A stretch of 50,137 bases of DNA from Deltaproteobacteria bacterium (GCA_015493765.1 WGCQ01000272.1:1-50137), one strand, 5' to 3'. Shown: positions 9,001 through 18,450, counted from the stretch's first letter. Numbers and translations: made by a program. The notes: a model not told the origin generated them from the sequence alone.

Positions 9001-9434
9001 TTGGGGCTGACAAAATACGTGTAGCGTTTGAACGTGGTGAAATCGCGGTTGCGGCCCTTGTACTGGGCGCGCACCAGGCTGAAACGAAAGGCGCCCGCAT
9101 CATCGTAAAACACGAAGATCGCGGCATCCCGGTTTTCGTATTTCAGTATGTCCTTGGCCACCTGGTACTGCAATTTTTTGCCTGTCCTGGATGTCAGGGA
9201 TTCCCGGCTCCTGGCCGCGATCACCACCAGCTCGTCGGCATTTTCCATTTGGGCAAAGCCCACCACCCGGATCCGTTCATATTTTTGCCGTATCTGTTCG
9301 TGAATGCGGGTATCACCCTGAAACAAAAAACCGTAATCCCGGTCATTCGGCCTGAAATCCGGGTTCACATCGCGGAAAAAACCTTGCAGGTTTTCAATGG
9401 AAAAATTTGCTATCAACCGCTCCAGGCGAGTCAT
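6042..9434 (-). CDS. Eco57I-type restriction-modification / adenine-N6 DNA methyltransferase (type IIG-like)
   Basis: The 1130-residue protein has the layout of single-chain Eco57I-like (type IIG) enzymes. An N-terminal region of about 350 residues could hold a nuclease fold. An N6-adenine methyltransferase follows, with TGSFYTPRPVVDYMV (about 387-400), the SAM motif LLDPACGSGAF (447-457) and the catalytic NPPY (670-673). The C-terminus resembles a TaqI-type specificity domain. I cannot point to a clear PD-(D/E)XK triad in the N-terminal part, so cleavage activity is uncertain. The start at 9434 has a good GGGAGG site. No separate specificity or restriction gene is adjacent. The gene is divergent from recCBD across a repeat-filled spacer. 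A PglX-like role in a BREX-type system is an alternative, but no other such genes are nearby. Confidence 0.85.
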   Translation of the reverse strand: MTRLERLIANFSIENLQGFFRDVNPDFRPNDRDYGFLFQGDTRIHEQIRQKYERIRVVGFAQMENADELVVIAARSRESLTSRTGKKLQYQVAKDILKYENRDAAIFVFYDDAGAFRFSLVRAQYKGRNRDFTTFKRYTYFVSPNLTNATFKKQVGSADFTDLDNLQKAFSVEPVTREFYTRVADAFYRLVGSTTNKKRYQPALKLPSTDIDTDPEKYRQFAVRLIGRTLFVWFLKNKSSDSGKPLIPNAWLSSEYVEKTRDYYHGLLEKLFFEMLNTPVDKRDDATLPDGHRYVPFLNGGLFEPDPDDFYKPGPGGFSLSHNTLKVPDQWFVDFFQTLEQFNFTIDENSLNDQEISIDPEMLGTIFENLLAEIDPATQQTARKATGSFYTPRPVVDYMVQQALMAHLQAKTGLDEQKLHALFTDDDVEFTGEQKNALLIAFDTLKLLDPACGSGAFPMGALHKITTALQKLDPDAQWWKDRQLAKIENPAYRESLRKKLDDSEVDYIRKLGVIQHSIYGVDIQPIATEIARLRCFLSLVVDERIDDHAKNRGIYALPNLEFKFVTANTLIHLGKDWNPDLDFTGTDADIRELQRYRDEYMYATGDDKSGLKKRILELRDLIAEKEAKATHSAGWITKVGNWAPFGNRPSPWFDPKMMFGRDAFDIVIGNPPYIQLQKASGSGEKFADFYKNENYYTFDRTGDIYALFYERGIELLEHSGVLCYITSNKWMRAAYGKKLRHFLCVHDPMKLLDLGPGVFNTATVDTNILLIRKTGKKLQDVNIKKENCGVRAITLHAGKDAKTDLAALDDNEFITLDDLGEQSWIIISKQEQQIKDKIQRMGTPLEQWDVKINYGIKTGFNPAFIIDGKTRDELIKKDPKSAEIIKPILRGRDIERYRANFADKWLIATFPALHLDIDDYPAIKAFLQGFWPKLVQEARPISQQERQSLMEHARKYGIKLKMSDLKKSRKKTGNQWFETQDQIGYYEEFEKEKIIYREISDAMNATLVKEGLYTNNKLYLITGERLKLILAVLNSFLFARMMLASTNVTGGKGQDFLSEVKIPKIPEAQQKPFEDLVDQIIAKKALGQDTSAQERRIDIMVYKLYGLDYAEVKIIDPDFALTRQEYENFK

Positions 9435-10096
9435 AAAACCTCCCTTACGCGCCAGTATAGGCCGCACAAAGCGGCCCTGTCAAACGTTTTTTTGCCGTGG
9501 CCGTGGCCGTTGTCCGAGGCCGTGACCGTTGGCCGAGACCGTGGCCGAGTGGAGCGCAGGCGTCCCGCCGGCCTTTTCCGTGACCGAGACCGTGGCCGAG
9601 GGCTCTCGGTTACAACGGAAGTCTTCCCGAAAGGCCCGAAGGGCCGTCCCGAAGCAGCCGAAGGCTGCGGCCCGATACCCGATGCCAGACACCCGAGTCC
9701 GAGGCCGTTGGCCGTTGACCGAGACCGAGGCCGAGTGGAGCGCAGGCGTCCTCGCCTGCTTGGTTCGCCGGCGTCCCGCCGGCCTTTTCCGTGGCCGAGA
9801 CCGAGGCCGAGGGTTCTCGGTTACAACGGAAGTCTTCCCGCAAGGACCGAAGGGCCGTCCCGAAGCAGCCGAAGGCTGCGGCCCGATACCCGATGCCAGA
9901 CACCCGAGTCCGTGGCCGTGACCGTTGGCCGAGACCGTGGCCGAGTGGGGCCGGCATCCTGCCGGCTATTTCCGTGGACGTGGCCAATGGGATGACGGAC
10001 GGTCACGGAAAGGCCATTCATGTAATTTGTATAAATACTACGGCCCGACTTGTGTCCATGTGTTATAATGCGGATAAGCCCAGAAGGGAGCAGGGG
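9435..10096. other. Gene-free spacer with satellites and a ~207-bp near-tandem duplication
   Basis: The spacer between the modification enzyme and recC holds no convincing gene. It contains hexanucleotide satellites (GGCCGT/GGCCGA type). A block of about 100 bases starts at TCTCGGTTACAACGGAAG and is present twice, near 9601 and 9809, with few differences. Long open frames exist here on both strands only because the repeats lack stop codons. One of them runs in frame into recC and gives a false 102-residue N-terminal extension. Promoters for both flanking genes should lie near the two ends. Confidence 0.75.
9598..9945 (+). repeat. Direct duplication, copies about 9598 and 9806 (family E)
   Basis: Two copies of a block share GGTTACAACGGAAGTCTTCC, the GCAGCCGAAGGCTGCGG hairpin (GCAGCC/GGCTGC) and CCCGATGCCAGACACCCGAG. 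They lie about 207 bases apart. Diverged relatives occur near 37620-37705 (reverse orientation) and 44812-44880. Confidence 0.75.
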
Positions 10097-13000
10097 ATGA
10101 TAAATTTATATACAAGCAACCGCATGGAAGTGCTGGTCAACAGGCTGGCAGGGAATATCAATGACAACATGGACCCGTTCGCGAGGCCTGCGATAGTGGT
10201 TCAAAGCAAGGGTATGCAGCGCTGGGTCAGCCTGAGGCTGGCTGAACAACTGGGCGTGGTCGCAAATATCGATTTCCCGTTTCCCAGGGCGTTCATACTG
10301 GGGGTCCTGCGTGAATGCACGGACCTGAGAGGCCAGGACCCGTTTTCGGTTGAGTCCATGGCCTGGCGAATCTATGCTGCGGACCGCTCGATCCTGCCTG
10401 AAAAGGTGCGGGAGTACGTCGAAGGGTCCCCGTTGAAGGCGTATCAACTGGCCATGCGCCTGGCAAACCTGTTTTCCGATTACATGCAGTACAGGCCCGC
10501 GTTAATCATGCAGTGGTCAGGGTTGAATGTGCCGAAGGGTGTGGATATTCCACCTTTGGAAAAGAAGGACGAATGGCAGCGGGAACTGTGGAAAATGCTG
10601 CTTCAGGGCAATGAAAAACACCTGCTGACCGCCAGGTTGATGGATTTCCTGCACATGGACGAAGCAGGCGGTGATTGTCACCTGCCCCCCGGGGTGCACC
10701 TGTTTGGCATGTCATCGCTGTCCCCATTGTACCTGAATTTTTTCCAGCATTTATCACGATTTACCGGTGTGTCACTGTACTACCTGTCACCCACAAAGGA
10801 ATTCTGGGCCTACACGGTTTCCGAAAGACAGCAGATTAAAACGGTGTTAAAGGATGGCAAGGCCGCGTACCTGGATGTGGGCAACCCCCTGTTGTCGTCA
10901 CTGGGTGTGCTGTCGCGTAATTATTCAAAACTGGTATTGTCAATGGACTTTGTCGAACAGGGGGAGGAAGAATTCCGGGAAAACAACCAGGATGAGGACC
11001 TGCTGCACCAGGTGCAAAACGACATGCTGAAACTGGAAAACCCCGCAAAAGGATGCAAGCGCGTGGTCCGTCCGGGGGACCGCAGCCTGATGTTTCATGT
11101 CTGCCATTCGCCCATGCGCGAGGTGGAAGTCCTGAGGGACCAGTTGCTGCTGCTCATGCGGGATCGAGGGGTCCAGCCCTACGATGTGCTGGTCATGACG
11201 CCGGATATGGACAAGTACGCACCCTACATAGAGGCCGTGTTCGGCAATCCGGAAACCAGGGAAACCAGCATCCCCTATACCATTGCCGATGCGCCTCCCA
11301 TGGCCGGAAACCAGGTGCTAAAACTGGTCATGGACCTGGCAAACCTGCCCCAGTCCAGGTTCCGGTTGAGCGAGGTGCTGGCGCTGTTCGAAAACCCGGT
11401 GGTTTACCCGAAATTCGGGCTGGACGAGGATGACCTGCCCCAGGTGAGGTCCTGGCTGGAGGAGTCGGGTATCAGGTGGGGATTGGACGCGGATTTTCGG
11501 AAACGGGAACTGGGTGGTAAGGCTGGATTCGAGGCGAATTCCTGGGAGTTCGGTGTCAACAGGCTGCTGTTGGGGTGGGCCATGGCACAGGGCAGGTGGC
11601 AGGGCATTGCACCCTTGGACATACCATCCAGCCTGGTGGAGGTGATGGGCGGTTTCGTGGAGTTCGTACAGCGGCTGAAGTGGTGGTACAACGAACTGAA
11701 GCACCCGCATAACCCGTTGCAGTGGCAGGAACTGTTTTCCGAAATGACATCCGAGGAACACGGGTTGCTCCACGGGCGTGACAGGGAGGTGGACAGGACC
11801 TTCGTGGAATTTACGGGGCAAATGGCGCGGCTCGTCGGCAACATGGCTGCGGTGCAGGGGGAGTGTGTGCCGGTTGACGTGATGAGGCAGGCGATCGAGG
11901 ATGCAATACTGGACCGGGAAAGCGCAATGAATTTCCTGTTTGGCGGGGTGACCTTTTGCAGGATGCGGCCCATGCGCAGCATACCGGCAAAGGTGATTTG
12001 GCTGTTGGGCATGGACGACGGTGTATTTCCCCGCAGCGGACGCAGGCCGGATTTCGACATTACAGGCCAAAAACCCAGGCCCGGGGACCGCAATCCCAGG
12101 CTGGACGACCGGAACCTGTTCCTGGAGACCCTGTTGTCGGTTCGGCAAACCCTGGTTATCAGCCACGTCGGCCGCGGATTGATCGACAATGCCCCGAAAC
12201 CGGCTTCCGTGGTGGTGGAGGAACTGAAAAACTATGTCCGGCGGTATTTTGTCCTGCCCGGCCAGGCGCCTGACAACCGGGATGCCCTGATCGAAGCCCT
12301 GACAACGGTACACCCGCTGCAGGCGTTTTCGCCCAGGTATTTCCAGTCGCGGGAATTGAGGAGTTTTTCCATCCAGAACCTGGAGGGTGCCAGGGCTGCA
12401 TTGTCAAAAAGGACACGGCCTGTGGAGCCCTGGAAGGTCCGACGCGTGAGCGGTGAACTGCCGACCGAACTGGATGCAAACCAGTTGATTTCCTTCCTGA
12501 AAAGGCCGTCAAAGGCCTTTTTGGAACACTGCGTGGGCATAAAGGTGAGGGACACGCCGGAGTGGCTGCCTCAGGACGATGAGCCCATGGCGTGTGCCCT
12601 CGATTTTTTCCGGGAAAGCGACGCGCTGGCGGCATTGTTACAGGGTGGGAGCCAGCGGGAAATCCTGGACCAGTGGAACGCGGAAGGCATACTGCCGCCT
12701 GGCAAGTTCGGCCAGGAAAGGTGCGGGCTGCTGTTGGATGAACTGCAAAAATTTGCAGATAAAACAAAGGGATACGGATGGCAACAGCGACTGGCACACA
12801 TGGTTGACGTGAAGCTGGACAAGGTTCGGGTACGCGGGAGGATCAGTATTGATGGGACGGCGGATAATCAATTGATGGTGTACAGGTATTCCAAGAACCA
12901 GGGGTCCGTGTTGCTGGAGGGCTGGGTCAAGGGCCTGGTGCTGGTGGCGTCCGGCGTACTTATGGTGGACAGGGTCCGGTGCGTGTTCAGGGAAAGGGAC

Positions 13001-13363
13001 AAGGGCTATGCAACGGCATTGGACCTGAAGATACCGCAACCGGAGGATGCCTTGAAGATACTGAATGACCTGGTGGGATTGTACATCGAGGGTATGCAAA
13101 CCCCCCTGCCCTTTTTTGTGCACACGTCCTTTGCATACAAGAACCATGGCAAGAAGTTGCCTGAGGATGCGGCCAGGGCGGAATGGGAGCCCTCTTTTCA
13201 CCGGCCGGGCGAGTATGCGGCCGATGGAAACGACTTGCTGTTCCCGATGGACCTGCTGGACCAGGATGCCCACCCGGAACTGCTCGAGCGTTTCAAAAAG
13301 GCGGCGGAACTGGTGTTTGGCCAAATGACTAAGGCTGCCGGAATAGGAGTGCAAGATGCCTGA
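10097..13363 (+). CDS. recC: Exodeoxyribonuclease V gamma subunit RecC
   Basis: RecC is the Chi-recognising scaffold subunit of the RecBCD helicase-nuclease, which processes double-strand breaks and degrades foreign linear DNA. The product is 1088 residues, close to E. coli RecC (1122). It has the family N-terminus INLYTSNRMEVLVNRLA followed by IVVQSKGMQRWVSLRLAEQ, and the VIWLLGMDDGVFPR segment typical of the inactivated helicase domain. The start at 10097 has a GGGAGCAGGGG ribosome-binding site. Longer upstream frames run through repeats. The stop overlaps the recB start by 8 bases, as expected for an operon with coupled translation. Confidence 0.95.
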   Translation: MINLYTSNRMEVLVNRLAGNINDNMDPFARPAIVVQSKGMQRWVSLRLAEQLGVVANIDFPFPRAFILGVLRECTDLRGQDPFSVESMAWRIYAADRSILPEKVREYVEGSPLKAYQLAMRLANLFSDYMQYRPALIMQWSGLNVPKGVDIPPLEKKDEWQRELWKMLLQGNEKHLLTARLMDFLHMDEAGGDCHLPPGVHLFGMSSLSPLYLNFFQHLSRFTGVSLYYLSPTKEFWAYTVSERQQIKTVLKDGKAAYLDVGNPLLSSLGVLSRNYSKLVLSMDFVEQGEEEFRENNQDEDLLHQVQNDMLKLENPAKGCKRVVRPGDRSLMFHVCHSPMREVEVLRDQLLLLMRDRGVQPYDVLVMTPDMDKYAPYIEAVFGNPETRETSIPYTIADAPPMAGNQVLKLVMDLANLPQSRFRLSEVLALFENPVVYPKFGLDEDDLPQVRSWLEESGIRWGLDADFRKRELGGKAGFEANSWEFGVNRLLLGWAMAQGRWQGIAPLDIPSSLVEVMGGFVEFVQRLKWWYNELKHPHNPLQWQELFSEMTSEEHGLLHGRDREVDRTFVEFTGQMARLVGNMAAVQGECVPVDVMRQAIEDAILDRESAMNFLFGGVTFCRMRPMRSIPAKVIWLLGMDDGVFPRSGRRPDFDITGQKPRPGDRNPRLDDRNLFLETLLSVRQTLVISHVGRGLIDNAPKPASVVVEELKNYVRRYFVLPGQAPDNRDALIEALTTVHPLQAFSPRYFQSRELRSFSIQNLEGARAALSKRTRPVEPWKVRRVSGELPTELDANQLISFLKRPSKAFLEHCVGIKVRDTPEWLPQDDEPMACALDFFRESDALAALLQGGSQREILDQWNAEGILPPGKFGQERCGLLLDELQKFADKTKGYGWQQRLAHMVDVKLDKVRVRGRISIDGTADNQLMVYRYSKNQGSVLLEGWVKGLVLVASGVLMVDRVRCVFRERDKGYATALDLKIPQPEDALKILNDLVGLYIEGMQTPLPFFVHTSFAYKNHGKKLPEDAARAEWEPSFHRPGEYAADGNDLLFPMDLLDQDAHPELLERFKKAAELVFGQMTKAAGIGVQDA

Positions 13364-16300
13364 TTCACTGAATTTTATGACGATTCCGTTGCAAGGGGTG
13401 CACCTGATAGAGGCCAGTGCCGGCACGGGCAAGACATACACCATTGAAAAACTGTACCTTCGGTTGGTGCTGGAACGCGGGTTGCAGGTCGATGACATGC
13501 TGGTGGTGACCTTTACCGAGGCCGCAACCAAGGAATTGAGAGACCGTTTGCGCAGCAGCCTGGAAACGGCGCTGGATGCGGTGGAGGGCCTGGGCAATCC
13601 CACGGGCGACGAGGCACGGATCGTGGAACAGGCCAGTGGCAAGGTGGACGACAAGCGCAACCGGCTGCGCCTGGCACTGGTCAGTTTCGACCAGGCCGCG
13701 ATCTTTACGATTCACGGCTTTTGCCAGCGCATGCTGGGGGATTATGCATTCGAAAACAGGGCCTTGTTTAACATGGAGGTCCTGCCGGATGACACCGAAC
13801 TGATCGCCCAGGTGGTCGGGGATTTTTGGCGGCAGTACTATGACCAGGACCTTGATTTCCTGGTGGGTGAAGCGGATATCTTGAAGAAACTCCGGGAACT
13901 GGCACGGGTGCTCAGGGGCAACCCGGACCTGGAAATCCGGGCCGACGCCCAGGATGATGTGACGGCCTTTCTGGAGGCATTTACAGGGTATTTTCACAAG
14001 GCCTATCCCGAACTAAAAAAACGACTTGGCGTGTTGACCTTTGACGACATGCTGCGCCTGGTGCGTGACGGGCTGAGGGCGTCACCATCGTATGCGGATG
14101 TGCTACGCAAACGATACAAGGCGGCCATGATAGACGAGTTCCAGGACACGGACCCGGTACAGTACGAGATATTCCGTCGTATATTCGTCGAAAATCCGGA
14201 TCCGGACAAGGCGGTTTATTTTATCGGTGACCCCAAGCAATCGATCTACCGGTTTCGCGGTGCGGACATCTATGCGTACCTGAATGCGAAGGACGCGGTG
14301 GACCGGGAGTGGGAACTGGATACGAACTACAGGTCCGTGTCCCTGCTGGTGGATGCGGTTAACCTGCTGTTTCAGCAGGTGGACAATCCGTTTGTGGAAA
14401 AAAAGATCCGGTTCATTCCGGTACGGGCGCACAGGCAAACCAGGGACATCGAGCCCAGGATGCATGTAATGACCCTGTCAAAAACCAGGGATGTAAAGAG
14501 GCCAGAGCAAGGGGCCTTGAACAAATACGAGTCCGAGTACCTTACCGTAAAGGCCGTGACCGCTGAGGTGGTGCGCCTGCTGAAACACGGTTATGTGTCC
14601 GGCGGTGAAAGAAAAGGTGTCAGGCCCTCGGATATCGCGATCCTGGTTGATACCAACGCGCACGCGGCTGATGTACACAACGCCTTGTCACGGGCAGGCG
14701 TGCCAAGTGTGCTGAAACGCACGGGCGATGTGTTTGCCTCGAAGGAGGCGGGGTACATGCTGGACCTGATGAATGCTGCTGCTGCGCCGTCGGACCGGAC
14801 GATTAGGCCGGCCCTGGTATCGCCCGTAATAGGCGTGAACATGCAGGACCTGATCGACAAGGGCGAGGACCTGGTGCCCAAATACTACGAACACTTCCTG
14901 CGTTTCAGGACCCGGTGGCTGGAGGAAGGGTTTATGGCCATGTTCACCGAGATGGCCAACACCCTGGAATTGAGGAAACATACGCTGTCCCTGGCCGACG
15001 GCGAGCGTGTTTTGACGAACGTGCTGCACCTGGCGGAACTGCTGCACCAGGCGGAGAAGGAGGGGTACGACAGCCCAATGGCCCTGATCACATGGCTGGG
15101 CAGGAGGATTGCCGAGACCCGGGACCATTCGTCGCAGTCCGAGGAGAGGGAAATCAGGTTGGAGCGGGATGATGAGGCACTAACCATAGCCACGGTGCAT
15201 GCCAGCAAGGGGCTGGAGTACAAAATCGTGTTTTGCGCGTACGAATGGGCCAGGACAAAAAAGAAACGCAGGGAGGAGCACTTTGTGCCCTTGTATGACG
15301 CAGGCGGGCATGGCAGGGTCCTGGACCTGGGTAAGCCCCAATTGACGGCCCTGGAAAGGGAGCGGGAAGCGGAAAACATGAGGCTGTTTTACGTGGCCGT
15401 GACCCGGGCCAGGGAATTGTGTTACCTGGTGGTGCCCCGGTACCAGATACTAACAAAGAAGGGCGCCCAGAGGAGGGGCTCAGGCCTGCAATGCAGCCCG
15501 TTTGGGACACTGACAGGCAAGGCACAGGTGACAGAAATCATACAGGCCATGGAGCGGCTGGATAATGGGCTGTTTTATCGGCACCAGTTGACGCCTGACA
15601 ATATAAAAATCGAGGATTACCAGGTGGTTGCGAATAAAGGGGAGGGCACCTTGCAGGCTGAGAAGTTTACCGGGGACATCGACCGCGAGTACAGGATCGC
15701 CAGTTTCAGCAGCCTGAAGCATGGGGCTGCAAAGGAGATCCCGGAGGCCCTGGAAAAGGCGGTGGAGGAGGAGGTCCTGGATGCGGTGGAAGCAGGGGCG
15801 GCGGATGTCCTGCCGAAGGGTGCTGCCACGGGGTCTGCTGTGCACGGGGTCTTTGAGGTGGTCGATTTTACGGACCTGCATGCCCTGGATGAGGTCGTGG
15901 ATGCCAGGGTAAGGGAGTTCGGACTGGACAGGTTGGCCGACCCTCAGCAGGTGCGCAGGGCCATGGGTGACATGGTCAGGCGTGTACTGGAGGCGGAAAT
16001 ACGACCCGGGTTGCGCCTGAACACGGTGGGGTCAGGGGATTGCGTCAAGGAGATGAAATTCTTTTACACGCTGGCCAATGGGGGACTTTGGCGGATGGGC
16101 CAATTATTCGAACACTACGGCCGTAAGGACCTGCTGGCCACTATCGAACGCCTGGGCAGGCACGATATACACGGGTTCATGACCGGTTCGATCGATTTAC
16201 TGTTCAGGCATGGCGGCAAATACTACGTGCTGGATTGGAAAACGAATCACCTGGGCGATTCCCCGGATGCCTATTCGCCGGAGGCAGTGGAACGCGTGAT

Positions 16301-16538
16301 GGATGAGGCCATGTACAAGTTGCAGTACATCATTTACACCGTGGCGGCGGACTTATTCCTGAGGCAACGCCTGGGCAAGGGGTATGATTATGGTCAGGAC
16401 TTTGGGGGCGTACTGTACGTGTTTACCCGGGGGATTGACCACAACCGGGGGCCGGGCCACGCCGTTTACCATGACATACCGGACAGGGGCCTGGTGCAGG
16501 ACCTGGAGGCATGTCTGACAGGGGGCAAAGATGCTTGA
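13356..16538 (+). CDS. recB: Exodeoxyribonuclease V beta subunit RecB
   Basis: RecB is the 3'-5' helicase and sole nuclease of RecBCD. The 1060-residue product has the Walker A motif ASAGTGKT (20-27), the UvrD-type DEFQDTDPVQ motif II, GDPKQSIYRFRGADI, and VHASKGLEYKIV with VAVTRAR as motifs V-VI. The C-terminal nuclease shows D947, D960, K962 in GSIDLL and LDWKTN, with the same 13- and 2-residue spacing as D1067, D1080, K1082 of E. coli RecB. Nuclease activity is therefore expected. It is about 120 residues shorter than the E. coli protein. An AGGAG site precedes the ATG inside recC, and the 3' end overlaps recD by 8 bases. Confidence 0.96.
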   Translation: MPDSLNFMTIPLQGVHLIEASAGTGKTYTIEKLYLRLVLERGLQVDDMLVVTFTEAATKELRDRLRSSLETALDAVEGLGNPTGDEARIVEQASGKVDDKRNRLRLALVSFDQAAIFTIHGFCQRMLGDYAFENRALFNMEVLPDDTELIAQVVGDFWRQYYDQDLDFLVGEADILKKLRELARVLRGNPDLEIRADAQDDVTAFLEAFTGYFHKAYPELKKRLGVLTFDDMLRLVRDGLRASPSYADVLRKRYKAAMIDEFQDTDPVQYEIFRRIFVENPDPDKAVYFIGDPKQSIYRFRGADIYAYLNAKDAVDREWELDTNYRSVSLLVDAVNLLFQQVDNPFVEKKIRFIPVRAHRQTRDIEPRMHVMTLSKTRDVKRPEQGALNKYESEYLTVKAVTAEVVRLLKHGYVSGGERKGVRPSDIAILVDTNAHAADVHNALSRAGVPSVLKRTGDVFASKEAGYMLDLMNAAAAPSDRTIRPALVSPVIGVNMQDLIDKGEDLVPKYYEHFLRFRTRWLEEGFMAMFTEMANTLELRKHTLSLADGERVLTNVLHLAELLHQAEKEGYDSPMALITWLGRRIAETRDHSSQSEEREIRLERDDEALTIATVHASKGLEYKIVFCAYEWARTKKKRREEHFVPLYDAGGHGRVLDLGKPQLTALEREREAENMRLFYVAVTRARELCYLVVPRYQILTKKGAQRRGSGLQCSPFGTLTGKAQVTEIIQAMERLDNGLFYRHQLTPDNIKIEDYQVVANKGEGTLQAEKFTGDIDREYRIASFSSLKHGAAKEIPEALEKAVEEEVLDAVEAGAADVLPKGAATGSAVHGVFEVVDFTDLHALDEVVDARVREFGLDRLADPQQVRRAMGDMVRRVLEAEIRPGLRLNTVGSGDCVKEMKFFYTLANGGLWRMGQLFEHYGRKDLLATIERLGRHDIHGFMTGSIDLLFRHGGKYYVLDWKTNHLGDSPDAYSPEAVERVMDEAMYKLQYIIYTVAADLFLRQRLGKGYDYGQDFGGVLYVFTRGIDHNRGPGHAVYHDIPDRGLVQDLEACLTGGKDA

Positions 16539-18450
16539 ATGCGAAAAATTGAAAGGTAAATACGCCTGTCCCTGGTTCAAGGCCGTGGACCATCACTTCG
16601 CGGGATTGCTGTGCAGGTATTCCGAAAACTGCGACAGCAGTGGACTGTACCTGAGTAGCCTGGTGCTCAGCGCCATGACCAGGGCCGGCCATGCGGCGAT
16701 CGATTTAAAGGCGCTGGCCGGCAAGGATATTGGTGTACTGTCACAGGACAAGGGGTGCGCGGGCAGGTTACCGGAATACGGACAATGGAAAGGGGCGCTG
16801 AGGGCGTGCCAGGACGTGGTCGGGGACAGGACGCATACTGACAGGCCGCTGGTGTTGGATAACGATTTGTTATATTTGAATAAATTTTGGAAATACGAGG
16901 TTTTTACAGCCAAACGGATCCTGGCGATGTCCCGGCGGACGCACCGGTTCCAGAGGCACGCACTGACCGGCAAACTGTTTCCTTGTGAACCGGATGACAT
17001 CAACTACCAGTTCGTGGCCGCAGCAGCCACCATGGGTGCAAATTTTACGGTGATCACCGGCGGTCCTGGTACGGGCAAAACCTATACGGCGGCCCGGGTC
17101 CTGGCCTTGCACCTTGCGGTCAATCCGGACATGGTGATTCGGCTGGCAGCGCCCACGGGCAAGGCGGCCCAGCGCCTGGGCGAGGCGATCAAGGCGGCCA
17201 AGGCAGGGCTGGCCGGCATACTGGACCGGCAGACCCTGGATATTATACCGGAACAGGCGACCACGCTGCACAGGCTGCTGGGTTACCACCCTGATGTTGG
17301 ATTCAGGTTCAACGCCGAAAACCCGTTGCCCGTGGACATGGTGATCGTGGATGAGGCTTCCATGGTGGACCTGCCGCTGTTTGCTGCATTGTTCGAGGCC
17401 TTGCCAGGGGATGCGGCGTTGGTGCTGCTGGGTGACAAGGACCAGTTGGCATCCGTTGAAACGGGCAGCGTGTTTCACGAATTGACCGGTCCGGGGATGT
17501 TGAATCGTTTCGACCGGGATTTTGTGTCAGGACTGGACCTGTTGGGATACCGGGGAAAGCCACTGCCCACAACAGGCCAGGGAACATTGCAGGGCCGGGT
17601 TATCCGTTTGATAAAGAACCACAGGGTGGCAGGCGGCAGCGGCATAGGTGTGGCAGCAGTGCTGGTAAACCATGCGCAGGATGCACAGGATGTGGCGGGG
17701 CTGATAGATGTATTGCGTACGGGCCGCCTGGAGGATGAGAGATTCAGGAAACTGGTGTATGAAAACACCGGCATCCAGCCCGGGGACCGGTTCGACGACC
17801 TGGAATGGAGACAGGTGGAAGAACCGGAAGATGCGCTGAGGAGGGCCGTGGGGCCAGGAAACATATTGTCCGGTTTCACCGGGTACAGGGAAAAGGTGGA
17901 CCTGGCGGCAAAAGGCAGGGCAAATCCGCAGGAGGTGATGGACAGCCTGGCGCGTTTCAGGGTCCTGTGTGCCACCAACGGGGGTGATTTTGGCGTGACA
18001 GGCGTAAACCGGGTGTTTGACCGCCTTATGGGGCACGCTCCGGATGAACCGTGGTACCACGGCAGGGCTGTCATGGTCCTGCACAACGACTACAACCTGA
18101 ACTTGATGAACGGCGATGTGGGCGTGGTGCTAAGGGCGCAGTCCGGATTGCGGGCGTATTTTCCGGCAGAAGGTGGCGGACTGAGGAGTTTTCCCGTTTC
18201 CTCGCTGCCGCCTAACCAGACTGCCTTTGCCATGACCATACACAAAAGCCAGGGCTCCGAGTTCGACCAGGTCCTGGTTCTTTTGCCCGCGACGGATAAC
18301 CCCGTGCTGACAAAAGAATTGATATACACCGGCATTACGCGTGCCCGCAAAACTGTGGCAATATGGTCCACGCCCGAGGTTTTTACCAATGCCGTGCTCA
18401 GGCGTACCCGTCGCGTGTCAGGCCTGCTTGGGCGGCTGAAACAGCAGTAA
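16531..18450 (+). CDS. recD: Exodeoxyribonuclease V alpha subunit RecD
   Basis: RecD is the fast 5'-3' motor of RecBCD. The 639-residue product contains a helical N-terminal region, Walker A GGPGTGKT (177-184), a VDEASMVDLPL motif II, GDKDQLASVETG, and the C-terminal AMTIHKSQGSEFDQVLVLLP plus YTGITRARK motifs of superfamily 1B. Its length is close to that of E. coli RecD (608). It completes the recC-recB-recD order, with 8-base overlaps at both junctions. Having all three subunits together suggests a functional Chi-regulated enzyme. The Chi sequence in this organism cannot be read from the window. Confidence 0.95.
   Translation: MLECEKLKGKYACPWFKAVDHHFAGLLCRYSENCDSSGLYLSSLVLSAMTRAGHAAIDLKALAGKDIGVLSQDKGCAGRLPEYGQWKGALRACQDVVGDRTHTDRPLVLDNDLLYLNKFWKYEVFTAKRILAMSRRTHRFQRHALTGKLFPCEPDDINYQFVAAAATMGANFTVITGGPGTGKTYTAARVLALHLAVNPDMVIRLAAPTGKAAQRLGEAIKAAKAGLAGILDRQTLDIIPEQATTLHRLLGYHPDVGFRFNAENPLPVDMVIVDEASMVDLPLFAALFEALPGDAALVLLGDKDQLASVETGSVFHELTGPGMLNRFDRDFVSGLDLLGYRGKPLPTTGQGTLQGRVIRLIKNHRVAGGSGIGVAAVLVNHAQDAQDVAGLIDVLRTGRLEDERFRKLVYENTGIQPGDRFDDLEWRQVEEPEDALRRAVGPGNILSGFTGYREKVDLAAKGRANPQEVMDSLARFRVLCATNGGDFGVTGVNRVFDRLMGHAPDEPWYHGRAVMVLHNDYNLNLMNGDVGVVLRAQSGLRAYFPAEGGGLRSFPVSSLPPNQTAFAMTIHKSQGSEFDQVLVLLPATDNPVLTKELIYTGITRARKTVAIWSTPEVFTNAVLRRTRRVSGLLGRLKQQ

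Noticed and set aside
9791-10096. N-terminal extension of RecC reaching back into the spacer
   Set aside because: The added 102 codons are translated repeat sequence that also reads open in other frames and matches non-coding copies elsewhere. The family N-terminus and ribosome-binding site are at 10097.
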